Of a stretch of DNA of 64,000 nt, positions 8,142 through 17,664 are shown one piece after another. The stretch's first letter is position 1. Each line of letters starts with the position of its first letter. Both the position numbers and the translations under genes were made by a program. Origin of the DNA: Streptomyces sannanensis (GTDB lineage: Bacteria; Actinomycetota; Actinomycetes; Streptomycetales; Streptomycetaceae); assembly GCF_039536205.1 (NCBI RefSeq), contig NZ_BAAAYL010000001.1, positions 6,324,001-6,388,000 of the forward strand. The letters run 5' to 3'. The notes beneath the pieces were generated by a model. That model was given only the letters and a program-made list of their open reading frames with translations. It was not told the origin of the DNA and did no database searches.

Positions 8142-9608
8142 ATGACCGATGCAGCTGTCGAGGTGCCCGTTGTCTCTCCGCCCCGCTCCGGTGAGCGAGT
8201 CCCGTCTTTGACCGCGCAGATCGCACGGGCGAGCAATCCGGGCGGTACGACGGCGATGTGGGTGAGAGACCGGCTGGACGGGCTGTGGTGCGACGAGGAC
8301 TTCGCCGACTGGTACCCACGCGACGGCAGGCCCGGCCTCTCGCCCGCCCAGCTGGCTACCGTCTGTGTGCTGCAGTTCCTGCTCAGCCTGTCGGACCGTC
8401 AGGCCGCCGAGGCGGTGCGCTGCCGCATCGACTTCAAATACGCGCTGGCCATGGAGCTGGACGATCCGGGCTTCCACCACAGTGTGCTGGCCGACTTCCG
8501 CGACCGTCTCACCGAGGGCGACCGCACTGACCGTCTTCTCGACCTCGCGGTGGCCCGACTCAAGGACGCCGGGCTGGTGCGCGAGCGCACCACGCAGCGC
8601 ACCGACTCCACCCACGTGCTGGCCGCAGTGCGCGACCTGACCCGACTGGAGCTGGTCACCGAGGCGGTACGCGCCGCGCTGGAGGAGGTCGCCGGCACCG
8701 CCCCGCACCTGCTGGACGGCCTGGTCGACGAGGAGTGGGGACGCCGCTACGGCCGCCCGGTCCGTCTGGGCAAGAACCCCACGAGGCCCAAGACCAGGAT
8801 CCTCGCCACCGGCAACGACGCCGTCCGGCTCCTGGAGCACCTCTACCGGCACGGGGCAGGCCGCGCGTTCGGCCCTCGCCTCCAGGCCCTGCAGCAGATC
8901 ATGGTGCAGAACTACTACCGCGACGCCGCAGACCGCCTACGGTGGCGCACCGCTGACGACGGCGGCCTGCCGCCCTCCTCCTCGGCAGTCGTCTCCCCCT
9001 ACGACACCACGGCGCGCTACGTCCGCCATGGGCACATCATCAGCTGGAAGGGGTACGCCGCGCATGTCACCGAGACGTGTGCCTCCGACAGCGTCAACGT
9101 GATCACGGACGTGGCTACAACCTCGGCCGCCACGAACGATGGCCAGGCCCTGCCCGGTATCCATACCCGCCTGGCACGTCGCGGGCTGCTGCCTGCCGAG
9201 CACCTGGTCGACGGCGGCTACACCTCGCTGGTCCACCTGGAACGAGCCGAGCGCGAACACCAGGTCACCGTCAGCGGGCCTCTACCGGGCAACCCCACCC
9301 GCCAGCACCGCAGGAACGAAGGCTTCGACCGGGACGACTTCCACATCGACTTCGATCGGCAGCAAGTCACCTGTCCCAGGGGCCAGGTCAGCAGGGGCTG
9401 GCACGGCCCCTACGCGACCTCCTCGCCCACCGCGGCACCCCTGATCGTGGCGCGGTTCACCAAGAGCCAGTGTCAGCCGTGTCCGGACCGCCCTCGATGC
9501 ACCAGCTCCCGCGAGAACGCCCGGAACGTGGGTTTTCCTCCGCGAGAACTCCGTGACCTGCAAGCCCGTGTCCGCAGCGAGCAGCAGACGCCCGAGTGGA
9601 AGGCCCGC
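8142..9608 (+). pseudogene. IS1182-family transposase, C-terminus lost
   Basis: The ATG at 8142 opens 489 codons of an IS1182-type transposase. The N-terminal domain reads [20 protein letters not shown] with [16 protein letters not shown]. The RNase H fold has [12 protein letters not shown] (first Asp) and VDGGYTS (second Asp), followed by [14 protein letters not shown] cysteines ([10 protein letters not shown]). It stops at EWKAR, where the family normally continues into the catalytic Glu helix (the 'GVEGT' region). From there the sequence becomes IS110, so this copy lacks its catalytic glutamate. Confidence 0.85.
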
Positions 9609-10657
9609 TAACCGGCGACTACTGGAAGCCCTTCTACTACCTGCTGGTCGAGGAGCTGAACGTCATCCTGGTCAACGCTCGTCAGGTGAAAAACCTGCCT
9701 GGCCGCAAGACCGACGTCTCCGACGCGGCCTGGCTGGCCCAACTCGGCTCCCGCGGCCTGGTGCGGGCCTCCTTCGTGCCTCCACAGCCGGTACGCGAGT
9801 TGAGGGATCTCACCCGGGCCCGCACCCAGCTCACCCGCGAACGTGCCCAGGTCGTGCAGCGCCTGGAGAAGCTGTTGGAAGACGCCGGCATCAAGCTCTC
9901 CGCCGTCGTCTCCGACCTGATGGGGGTCTCCGGTCGCGCCATGCTCCAGGCCCTGATCGACGGGCAGCGCGATCCGCAGGTTCTGGCCGACCTCGCCAAG
10001 CGCCGCATGCGGAGCAAGATTCCCGAGCTGAGTCAGGCGCTGACCGGCCGCTTCCGCGAACACCACGCCTTCCTGACCCGCCTCTATCTCGACCAGTACG
10101 ACCAGCTGTCCGGTGCCGTCAACCAGCTGACGGCCCGCATCGAGGGGGCGATGACGCCTTTTCGCCCGGTGCTGGACCTGCTGGACACGATTCCCGGGGT
10201 GAACCGGGCGGTGGCGGAGGTGATCGTGGCCGAGACCGGGGGTGACATGGCCCGGTTCCCCTCGGCCAAGCACTTGGCCTCCTGGGCCGGGCTGTGTCCG
10301 GGGCACCACGAATCGGCAGGCCGGGTCCGCAGTACCCGGGTCCGGCCCGGCAACCCCTACCTCAAGGGAGCACTGGGGATGGCCGCGTTCGGAGCTGCAC
10401 GGACCAAGAACTCCTTCCTGCAGGCACGCTACAAGCGGTTGACTGCCCGCCGGGGCCCGATCAAAGCACTGGTCGCCGTCGAGCACTCGATCATCACCGC
10501 GATCTGGCACATGCTCAACGACAACGTGCCCTACCACGAGCTCGGCGGCAGCTACTTCACCCAACGGGATCCCGAGCGGGCCGCACGCCGGGCCGTGTCC
10601 CGGCTGAACGAACTCGGCTACCGCGTCACCCTCGACCCGATGGACGTCGCTGAATGA
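9609..10657 (+). pseudogene. IS110-family transposase, N-terminus lost
   Basis: The sequence changes abruptly from IS1182 to GDYWKPFYYLLVEELNVILV, the IS110 segment that follows the first DEDD acidic residue. DAAWLAQLGSRGL, the helical linker and the C-terminal transposase_20 domain are present (LLDTIPGVNRAVAEVIVAE; FPSAKHLASWAGLCPG). About 80 N-terminal residues, including the first catalytic Asp of the RuvC-like domain, are missing. It is readable only from start codons inside the IS1182 part, giving a chimaeric frame. Confidence 0.85.
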
Positions 10658-10789
10658 ACGAGCGTGTCCGAAGCCCGGCGAAGACAACTCCGACCGGGCC
10701 CATACCCCTGCCCGAGAGAGCACCCACCTGCAGTTATTTACGCGTCAGAGTCAAGCTGAGCACGGGCCCCGTCTTCTGCGGCTGATTGA

Positions 10790-10827
10790 GCCCCGAGCTG
10801 CCTTGCACGGCGACGCAGCTCGGGGGC
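10790..10827. terminator. Inverted repeat, probable terminator
   Basis: GCCCCGAGCTGC and GCAGCTCGGGGGC pair with a single bulge. It lies between the IS110 end and the 3' end of the minus-strand DUF2690 gene, which it would terminate. Confidence 0.6.
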
Positions 10828-10911
10828 TGGGCGGACGGGAGAGAGCCTCATCCCTCGTTACCAGGGGTGGGCCTGTGGCAGCACTGCTGATGCTTCGCCG
10901 TGCAATGACAT

Positions 10912-11382
10912 TCAGCGCCAGCTGGTGTTGTTCCACGCACCTGGGTCGGTGACGGTCTGCTCCGCGCCGGCGCGCACGTACCAGGTGTAGCTGACCATGA
11001 GGGTGTAGTAGGCATTGCTACCGTCAATGTAAGTGACGTCCGGGGTTCCGTCGTTCGAGGAGCTGCCCTGGATGCGGACTCGCCAGACCGGGTCGCTGTC
11101 GGGCAGCTGACGGGCCCAGGCCGCGTTGCAGGCGGGGGAGTAGCGCAGTTCGGCGTAGCCTCCGCCGCCCGGGGCCGAGACGCTGGCGATCGTCCGCGCA
11201 TCCGCCGCACAGCCCATGGTGGCGGGGTTTTTACCGGTGCACCCCGAGCTCTGGCATCCGGCAGCGGCAGCGGCGGGCGTGGCGGTGGCAAGCGGCACCC
11301 CCACCGCGAGAGCGGCGAAGGCACCGAGAGCGGCGACGGCCTTGCGGGCAGAGAAGGGGCGGCGTCGAGTGGGAACAGGCAT
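10912..11382 (-). CDS. Secreted DUF2690-like protein, 156 aa
   Basis: A twin-positive N-terminus and hydrophobic stretch (AVAALGAFAALAVGVPLATA) with AAAA cleavage form a signal peptide of about 40 residues. The mature part starts with the DUF2690 signature GCQSSGCTGKNPATMGCAAD, has a second Cys pair partner in YSPACNAAW, and is beta-rich. These small extracellular proteins are common in Streptomyces and of unknown function. The gene is divergent from the TrmB/LuxR-like regulator at 11676, and a paralogue lies on the regulator's other side; the three may form a regulatory unit. Confidence 0.8.
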   Translation of the reverse strand: MPVPTRRRPFSARKAVAALGAFAALAVGVPLATATPAAAAAGCQSSGCTGKNPATMGCAADARTIASVSAPGGGGYAELRYSPACNAAWARQLPDSDPVWRVRIQGSSSNDGTPDVTYIDGSNAYYTLMVSYTWYVRAGAEQTVTDPGAWNNTSWR

Positions 11383-11675
11383 GGCGTACTCCTGGTCGCG
11401 TGGTGGTTTGTGGACGGGCCGTATCGCCGACGGGTGGGGACGGTCCCGTCGTTTCGTGCTCCGGCACGTGACGGGACGGACCGAGCGGCTCCTCGGCGTT
11501 GATCAACCTAGGCGAGCCGGTAGGCCTGCGACCAGCAGGGAAGCTGTCCTGCAGTGGTCATGTCCCCTTCGGGACAGGACACGTCAGCGGCATGCGAAAG
11601 TAGGGGAGTTGATCAAGAGCAGGTTGTCGGGTGGCGCGGCGAGGGGTCGTACCGCCCAGGGGGAGGGGAACTCGG

Positions 11676-12671
11676 GTGCTGTCCGGCCTGGGACTCGACG
11701 AGACGTGCGGCGCCGTGTACCAGGCGGTGCTCTTCTCGCCGGGGGGTGCGACTCCTGACGGGATTGCCGCGGATCTGCGAGTGCCGGTGGCGGAAGTGCG
11801 CGACGGGCTCGCACGGTTGCGGGAGCTGGGACTTGTTCGCCCGATCTTCGAGGCGGCGGGCGCCTTCCGGGCCGTGAGCCCGGCCGTGGGGTTCGCGCCG
11901 CTGATCGCCCGGGCCGAGGCGGAGGCGTCCGCCCGCTCGCGCGCCGTGGCGGCGGCCCGTGCTCATGTGGAGGAGATGGCATCCCGTTTCGGAACGGCGC
12001 CGCACGACCGGGGCGGCGACTCTGCAGTGCTGCTGGGCGAGGCTGAGGCGTGGGAGGCCGTGCAGCAGGTGGCCGAGGACGTGAAGACCTGCGTGCGGGT
12101 GTTTGCCGCGGCCGGTCCGGCACCCGGCCTGTCCGCCGAAAACTATGATCCCGCGCACCGGCTGGCGGTGCGTGCGGTGGAGCGGGGTGCGGAGGTACGG
12201 CTCATTGTCCTGGACTCGGTCCGGTCGGCGCCTGACGTGCTGGAGGGCGTGCGCTGGATGAGCTCCAAGGGCGTGACCGTCCGGAGTGTGCCGGCGCTTC
12301 CCGCCTGGATGTTCTTAGTCGACGACTCCTACACGCTCATGGCCCTCGACCCGGCGGGCTACCGTGCTGGTGTCATCGCCTTCCGCGCCCCGGGGCCGAT
12401 GGCCGCGGCACGGGACCTCTTCGACCGCCGCTGGGCCGCCGGGTGCTGCCTCGGTGAGGATCCCGAGCCGGCCGAAGAAAGGCCGACGGCTCAGCAGAAC
12501 GAGGTCCTGCGGCTGCTCGCCGAAGGCGCGAAGGACGAGGCGGTCGCCCGGTGTATGGGCGTTTCCACACGGACTGTGCGGCGGCTCATCGCCGACATCG
12601 GCGAACGGCTTGGCGCCGAATCGCGGTTCCAGATCGCCGTCCGCGCCACGGAGCGCGGCTGGTTGCGCTGA
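11676..12671 (+). CDS. TrmB/LuxR-type transcriptional regulator, 332 aa
   Basis: The GTG at 11676 is preferred because GGGAGGGGAA lies 5 nt upstream. Residues about 10-60 form a TrmB-type winged helix (CGAVYQAVLFSPGG; PDGIAADLRVPVAEVRDGL). A central region (residues 110-250) resembles the phospholipase-D-like/TrmB sensor fold of this actinobacterial class (ALDPAGYRAGVIAFRAPG). The C-terminal LuxR HTH at residues 270-325 reads AEGAKDEAVARCMGVSTRTV. Ligand unknown. DUF2690-like secreted proteins lie on both sides and are its likeliest targets; that is inference from position. Confidence 0.8.
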   Translation: MLSGLGLDETCGAVYQAVLFSPGGATPDGIAADLRVPVAEVRDGLARLRELGLVRPIFEAAGAFRAVSPAVGFAPLIARAEAEASARSRAVAAARAHVEEMASRFGTAPHDRGGDSAVLLGEAEAWEAVQQVAEDVKTCVRVFAAAGPAPGLSAENYDPAHRLAVRAVERGAEVRLIVLDSVRSAPDVLEGVRWMSSKGVTVRSVPALPAWMFLVDDSYTLMALDPAGYRAGVIAFRAPGPMAAARDLFDRRWAAGCCLGEDPEPAEERPTAQQNEVLRLLAEGAKDEAVARCMGVSTRTVRRLIADIGERLGAESRFQIAVRATERGWLR

Positions 12672-12874
12672 CCCGCCCGCGAGCACGCCCCCCGCTGTCC
12701 GCCAGCGGACGTGGCCGCCGGAGGACAGGCTTTGTGGTGGATCGGGCCGCCGACGGGCCCTTAAGTTGATCGCCGCGGGGCTGTCCGGCGTCGTGCCCGC
12801 CCCATCCGACGGGGTGTTCGCCCGACGTGTCATCGGGCTCCGCCAATCCCTCGATTCTTCGAAGGAGTACACCC

Positions 12875-13369
12875 GTGTCCGTCTCCTGTCCCCGTACCGG
12901 ACGTGTCCGCAAGGCTGTCGCCACCATGGGCGCGCTCGGCGTACCGCTCGCCACTGCGACGCCCGCCGCCGCGGCGACCTGCTCCGGCACCGGATGCGCC
13001 GGTGCCGACGCGCAGGCCAGCGGCTGGGCCTCCGACGGCCAGACCATCGACGCCCGTGACATCAGGAGCAACGGCGGCCTGGACCTGGTGATCAAGCTGC
13101 GCTACTCACTCACCTGCAAGGCGCTCTGGACGCGTGCGGTCGCCGGCACCGGCCTCAACTACGACTTCGGCAACACTCACTACGCACAGATGCGGGGCTA
13201 CGCAACGACCAGCAGCAGCCCCTACTACCGCTACAACACGGACATCGAGCCCGGCACCGCCACCTGGACCAAGACGATTCCCTCCTACTGGGGCGAGCCC
13301 TGCCTGGTGTGGCCGAACCCCACCTCGGAGCACGACGCGGCCCGCTGGAGCTGCACCCCCCGCCACTAG
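12875..13369 (+). CDS. Secreted DUF2690-like protein, divergent, 164 aa
   Basis: The GTG at 12875 follows a good GAAGGAG ribosome-binding site. Signal peptide: RKAVATMGALGVPLATATPA. The mature N-terminus CSGTGCAGADAQASGWASD matches the layout of the DUF2690 signature but has lost part of the GK-P and the third Cys. Later cysteines (LTCKALW, EPCLVW, WSCT) suggest a rearranged disulfide set. It is 200 nt downstream of the regulator and in the same direction; a paralogue sits on the regulator's other side. Confidence 0.75.
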   Translation: MSVSCPRTGRVRKAVATMGALGVPLATATPAAAATCSGTGCAGADAQASGWASDGQTIDARDIRSNGGLDLVIKLRYSLTCKALWTRAVAGTGLNYDFGNTHYAQMRGYATTSSSPYYRYNTDIEPGTATWTKTIPSYWGEPCLVWPNPTSEHDAARWSCTPRH

Positions 13370-13444
13370 GCGGTCATGCGCACAACGGCGCCCGCAAAGG
13401 CGCCTTTCGCCTTCGCCGAACCCCCAGACGACAGGACTCCGTAG

Positions 13445-16400
13445 GTGAAATCCAGACGCATCCCCTTCCGGATGGCGCTGATGGCCGTGACGGCTGGCGC
13501 CGTGCTGGCGCCGCTCGTCCCTGCGGTCGCCGCACAGCCCGGCCCCGCCACACCGGCCGCCACGCGGCCGGCCCCGCCGACCAGCGCGGCAGCCCGGCCG
13601 ACCGGTGCCCCGTTCGTGGCGCCCGCCGACCGGACCAAGGTGATCGGGCCGAAGTGGCGCTCGTCGGCCGACCGCCTGTGGGCCACCTCCAATGACGCCG
13701 ACGGCTTCCACGTCCTAGCGGCCGAGGCGAAGACGGGCTACGCGTGGCGTACCGTCGCCACGCTCTCCGAGCCCGGCTTCGACACCGACATGTGGATCGG
13801 CAACGCATGCGTGACCGGTTCCGGCCGCCGAGCGCTGGTCGTGTACGCCCCGCGTACCTTCACCAACAAGGAGGACCTGGCCTCGAGGGGCGGCTTCACG
13901 GCGACCGTGGACCTGGTGACCGGACGGGTCACCAAGCTTCCCGTACAGACGTCCCTTGCGTACTACAACCCAGGCTGCGGCCCAGGGGAGACCGCCGTGG
14001 TCACCCAGGAGGGCGGCGCGTCCAAGGCAGCCACCCGGCTCCTGCCTGTCGACACGGCCGCCGGGCGGCTCGGCAGGCCGGTGCAGTTGCCCGGCCAGGT
14101 GACCTCAGCCGTCCCGGCCGAGGGCGGCGGCTGGATCGCCGCCGACTCCCGGCGCCTGGTCCGCATCAGCCCGAAGGGCAAGCGCACCGTGTTGGCCCGC
14201 ACAAACTCGGTTCCGTTCCAGCTCACCACGGACGCCGACGGCGGCGTGGTGTTCATGGACCGCGACGCCAAGGGCATCACCACGGTGAAGCGCGCCACCC
14301 CGGCCGGGCCGGACACCAAGGTCGCCACACTGGCCCGTGGGCACACCGGACGGGTGGGACTGTCGCGTTCGGCCGACGGCAAGGTCTTTGTCACCGGCAC
14401 TCCAGACACCGTGGCCCCACGGCTGCCCGCGACCGTGACACACGTCCGCGGCATCGCGAAGGACGCCCTCATCTCCTCGACCGGAGCGGCCACCGTCAAC
14501 AAGGTCTCCTACCCCGACCAGCCGGACCCGCGCGTTCCGGTCGTCGATCCCGAGGCAGCCCAGCGCGTCGGCCTGACCGTCCGGATGACCGCCACGGGCA
14601 AGGTCGCGGAGTTCGGGCTGACACCCGGTGACGGCCCCGACAGCGCTCGCGCCAGGGCCCCGCACCCAACCCTCGCGAGCCCGGCGCCCGAGCGCGCCGG
14701 CCGGACGAGCCGTACTGCGTTGACCGCTTCCGCGTCCGCGACCGACCCCGTGGACGCCGACCGCTCCTGCTCAGTACCGCGCAACGACCCCCGAAACCAG
14801 GCCATGCAGCCCACACCCCGCCAGGTGGAATGGGCGGTCGACCAGGCCGTACGAAACGCGCTGACAACCACCCGCCCGGCCGACTGGAAGGGCCTGGGCA
14901 TGCCCGAGTACACCATCCAGGGTTCCGGCGGGATGTCCCCCCTCAAGCCGTTGGACGGCGGCGGCTACGTGCCCGCACAGATCATGCTCGGCATTACCGC
15001 CCAGGAGTCCAACATGTGGCAGGCGGCCCGCACCGCCATGCCCGGTGTCGCCGGCAACCCGCTGATCGGCAACTTCTACGGCCGCAGTATCTACGACGAC
15101 AACGAGTCCAACGACTGGGAGATCAACTGGGCCAAAGCTGACTGTGGTTACGGTGTCACGCAGGTAACCGACGGCATGAGACTGGCAGGCCGGGAACGTC
15201 CGGGCGAGACGGCGATGCCGTACCAGAAGCAGCGCGCCGTAGCGCTCGACTACGCTGCCAACGTCGCTGAGGGCCTGAACATCCTCGTCGGCAAGTGGAA
15301 CCAGACCAGGGCCGCCGGACTGACAGTCAACGACGGCAACCCCAAGTACATCGAGAACTGGTTCTTCGCGGTCTGGGCGTACAACTCGGGCTTCTACCCG
15401 GACAAGGGCGACGGCTCGCCGTGGGGCGTGGGCTGGCTCAACAACCCGGTGAACCCCCGCTATCCGGCGGACCGGTACGCCTTCCTCGACAAGACATACG
15501 AGGACGCTCGTACCCCGCAGAAGTGGCCGTACCCGGAGAAGATCATGGGATGGGCGGGTCACCCGCCGAACCTCTTCGAGGCCCCGAGCAAGCCGGTCCC
15601 CGGCTACCGGGCCGCGTGGTGGCCGGGAACGTCGACCACGGCACCGATACACCGTTCGCTGGTGAAGCCCCCGACGGAGCTGTTCTGCGACGAGTCCAAC
15701 GACTGCGAGCCGGGCGCCACGTACAAGCCCAGCGCCGAGGGCCTGGGCAGCGAGCCCGCGGGACCCTGCGCGCACACGGACCCGTCGAGCGGCCTGTACG
15801 ACCTGAAGTGCTGGTACCACCAGCCCGTGACCTGGAAGAGCGACTGCGCCTCCGCCTGCGGACGCGAACTGCTGCGCTTCGACCCCGGGTATGCCCAGCA
15901 GCCCGACGGGGTCTCGTTCCCGCCCAATTGCTCCCCCAACGGCCTGCCCATGGGGAAGACGTACGTCATCGACGACGTGCCCGACCCCGTCCCCGTGCGC
16001 GGGCCGTGTGACGCGATCGAGAACTCCGGCACCTTCCAGTTCAGTTTCCCGTCCTACACGCACACGCTGCCCAACGGCGGACCCACCGTCACCGACCACC
16101 CGGCCAAGGTGGACCTGCACCAACTGTCGGGCGGCTTCGAGAGCCACTTCTACTTCGGGCACAGCCGCAAGCCGGGTGCCGAAGACGGCAAGCTGAAGAT
16201 CACCGGCACGTGGACGCTGGACCGGTCCCTGGACCAGTGGGCCCGGGTACTGGTCCACCTGCCCGACCACGGTGCGCACACTCAGCAGGCGAAGTACACC
16301 GTGAACCTGGGCAACGGGACCACCAAGCAGCGAGTGCTGCAACAGCGCGTACTGGCCAACCAGTGGGTTCCGCTCGGGGTGTTCCGCTTCGCGGGCGTCC

Positions 16401-17497
16401 CGTCAGTCTCCCTGTCGACCGACACCGCCGACGGCGTCGGCGAGGACGACGTGGCATGGGACGCCATCGCGATCCAGCCGCTCGACCGCAAGCCCAAGCA
16501 CTTCGTCGTCGCGCTCGGCGACTCGTACTCCTCCGGCGAGGGGGCGAGCGAGCTGGGAGGCGTCGATCAGCAGGAGTACTACCGGGAGTCCAACTCCATG
16601 GGCCACGATCCGCAGGGGCAGAACGCCTGCCACCGGTCGCCGCACGCCTGGTCCCGCAAGGCCGTCCTGTCCGACTGGCCCAGCATGAACATCGGCGGTC
16701 GCGCCGACGGGCTCGACAGCGAACTGGACTACCACCTGATCGCCTGCTCGGGCGCGCAGACGTACAACATCATGCCGGGCGGCCTGTTCAACACCGAGGG
16801 CCAGGAAGGACGCGGCCAGTTCCACGAGCTCTCGCAGATCGACAAGGGCTTCCTCGACGAGAACACCACGCTCGTCACCCTCTCCATCGGCGGCAACGAC
16901 ACCGGCTTCGGCCCCATCATCACCGAGTGCGCCATGACGCTGAACTGTCCCGAGGAGGACATCGACGGCTCCGTTCCCCAGCCACGGGACGAGATCATCT
17001 CCCTGCGGGAGTGGGTGCCCCGGCGCATCACGCAGTACGTCCGCCCGTCCATCGCGCGAAACCTCCAGGAGATCGAGAAAAGGGCCCCGCACGCGAAGAT
17101 CGTCCTCATGGGCTATCCCGAACTGATGGAGAGCAGCGAATGCCTGGGCATCGCCTCCCCCGCATTCGGCGAGGAGGAGATCGCCTGGTTGAGGGAGGTC
17201 GCCGGAACGCTCGCCGAGGGGATGGCCGGTGCCGTCGCCGACTCGGGGCTGGGTGACAAGGTCGTCTTCGCCGACCCGCGGCCCGCGTTCAAGGGCCGGG
17301 GAATCTGCGGCACCGACGCGGCGATCCACGGGCCGGTCTTCAACCTGACGGACGGTGAGGACCCCCTCTACAACCGCGCACCGGACGTGAACGTCTGGGG
17401 CCTGCCCATCTCCATGCAGTCCTTCCACCCGAACAAGGCCGGCACCACGCTGTACGCGGAAACTCTCAACACCACACTGCGGCGCCTGGGCCTGTAG
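13445..17497 (+). CDS. Exported modular protein: propeller-like, lysozyme-like, golvesin-like and SGNH hydrolase parts, 1350 aa
   Basis: GTG start with a signal peptide (ALMAVTAGAVLAPLVPAVAA). Residues 45-390 consist of repeating beta segments typical of a propeller. A low-complexity linker follows (residues 395-440). Residues about 455-720 look like a lysozyme/transglycosylase-type domain: LGITAQESNMWQAA with a candidate catalytic Glu near 521, CGYGVTQVTDGM, and NWFFAVWAYNSGFYP. Residues about 895-1010 resemble a golvesin/Xly-type wall-binding domain (TGTWTLDRSLDQWARVLVHL). Residues 1015-1350 are an SGNH/GDSL hydrolase: GDSYSSGEG near 1026, SIGGNDTGFG near 1149, SFHPN near 1326. The combination suggests peptidoglycan or wall-polymer processing with de-acylation. 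A strong terminator follows, so it is monocistronic. Confidence 0.8.
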   Translation: MKSRRIPFRMALMAVTAGAVLAPLVPAVAAQPGPATPAATRPAPPTSAAARPTGAPFVAPADRTKVIGPKWRSSADRLWATSNDADGFHVLAAEAKTGYAWRTVATLSEPGFDTDMWIGNACVTGSGRRALVVYAPRTFTNKEDLASRGGFTATVDLVTGRVTKLPVQTSLAYYNPGCGPGETAVVTQEGGASKAATRLLPVDTAAGRLGRPVQLPGQVTSAVPAEGGGWIAADSRRLVRISPKGKRTVLARTNSVPFQLTTDADGGVVFMDRDAKGITTVKRATPAGPDTKVATLARGHTGRVGLSRSADGKVFVTGTPDTVAPRLPATVTHVRGIAKDALISSTGAATVNKVSYPDQPDPRVPVVDPEAAQRVGLTVRMTATGKVAEFGLTPGDGPDSARARAPHPTLASPAPERAGRTSRTALTASASATDPVDADRSCSVPRNDPRNQAMQPTPRQVEWAVDQAVRNALTTTRPADWKGLGMPEYTIQGSGGMSPLKPLDGGGYVPAQIMLGITAQESNMWQAARTAMPGVAGNPLIGNFYGRSIYDDNESNDWEINWAKADCGYGVTQVTDGMRLAGRERPGETAMPYQKQRAVALDYAANVAEGLNILVGKWNQTRAAGLTVNDGNPKYIENWFFAVWAYNSGFYPDKGDGSPWGVGWLNNPVNPRYPADRYAFLDKTYEDARTPQKWPYPEKIMGWAGHPPNLFEAPSKPVPGYRAAWWPGTSTTAPIHRSLVKPPTELFCDESNDCEPGATYKPSAEGLGSEPAGPCAHTDPSSGLYDLKCWYHQPVTWKSDCASACGRELLRFDPGYAQQPDGVSFPPNCSPNGLPMGKTYVIDDVPDPVPVRGPCDAIENSGTFQFSFPSYTHTLPNGGPTVTDHPAKVDLHQLSGGFESHFYFGHSRKPGAEDGKLKITGTWTLDRSLDQWARVLVHLPDHGAHTQQAKYTVNLGNGTTKQRVLQQRVLANQWVPLGVFRFAGVPSVSLSTDTADGVGEDDVAWDAIAIQPLDRKPKHFVVALGDSYSSGEGASELGGVDQQEYYRESNSMGHDPQGQNACHRSPHAWSRKAVLSDWPSMNIGGRADGLDSELDYHLIACSGAQTYNIMPGGLFNTEGQEGRGQFHELSQIDKGFLDENTTLVTLSIGGNDTGFGPIITECAMTLNCPEEDIDGSVPQPRDEIISLREWVPRRITQYVRPSIARNLQEIEKRAPHAKIVLMGYPELMESSECLGIASPAFGEEEIAWLREVAGTLAEGMAGAVADSGLGDKVVFADPRPAFKGRGICGTDAAIHGPVFNLTDGEDPLYNRAPDVNVWGLPISMQSFHPNKAGTTLYAETLNTTLRRLGL

Positions 17498-17513
17498 CCG
17501 CACGATTGCTACC

Positions 17514-17563
17514 GCGACCGACGCGGGGCCGTCCCCGAGCGAGGACAGCCCCGCGTCGGTCGC
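17514..17563 (+). terminator. Strong Rho-independent terminator
   Basis: GCGACCGACGCGGGG and CCCCGCGTCGGTCGC form a perfect 15-bp stem followed by TTT, 16 nt after the stop of the 1350-aa gene. Confidence 0.85.
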
Positions 17564-17664
17564 TTTGCGTTCCGGGGCTGTGAGGTGGTCTATGCCGTCG
17601 ACCTCCGCGGAGCCGGCCGTTGCGCCCTTCTCCCGGTGGATGCCTGCCATAGCGGCCTTACCTG

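Noticed and set aside
7227..8852. 541-codon minus-strand frame
   Set aside because: Overlaps the methyltransferase in another frame and IS1182 in antisense; no coherent protein.
14771..16342. 523-codon open frame on the minus strand
   Set aside because: Antisense to the 1350-aa protein, with low-complexity composition and no domain; a by-product of high GC.
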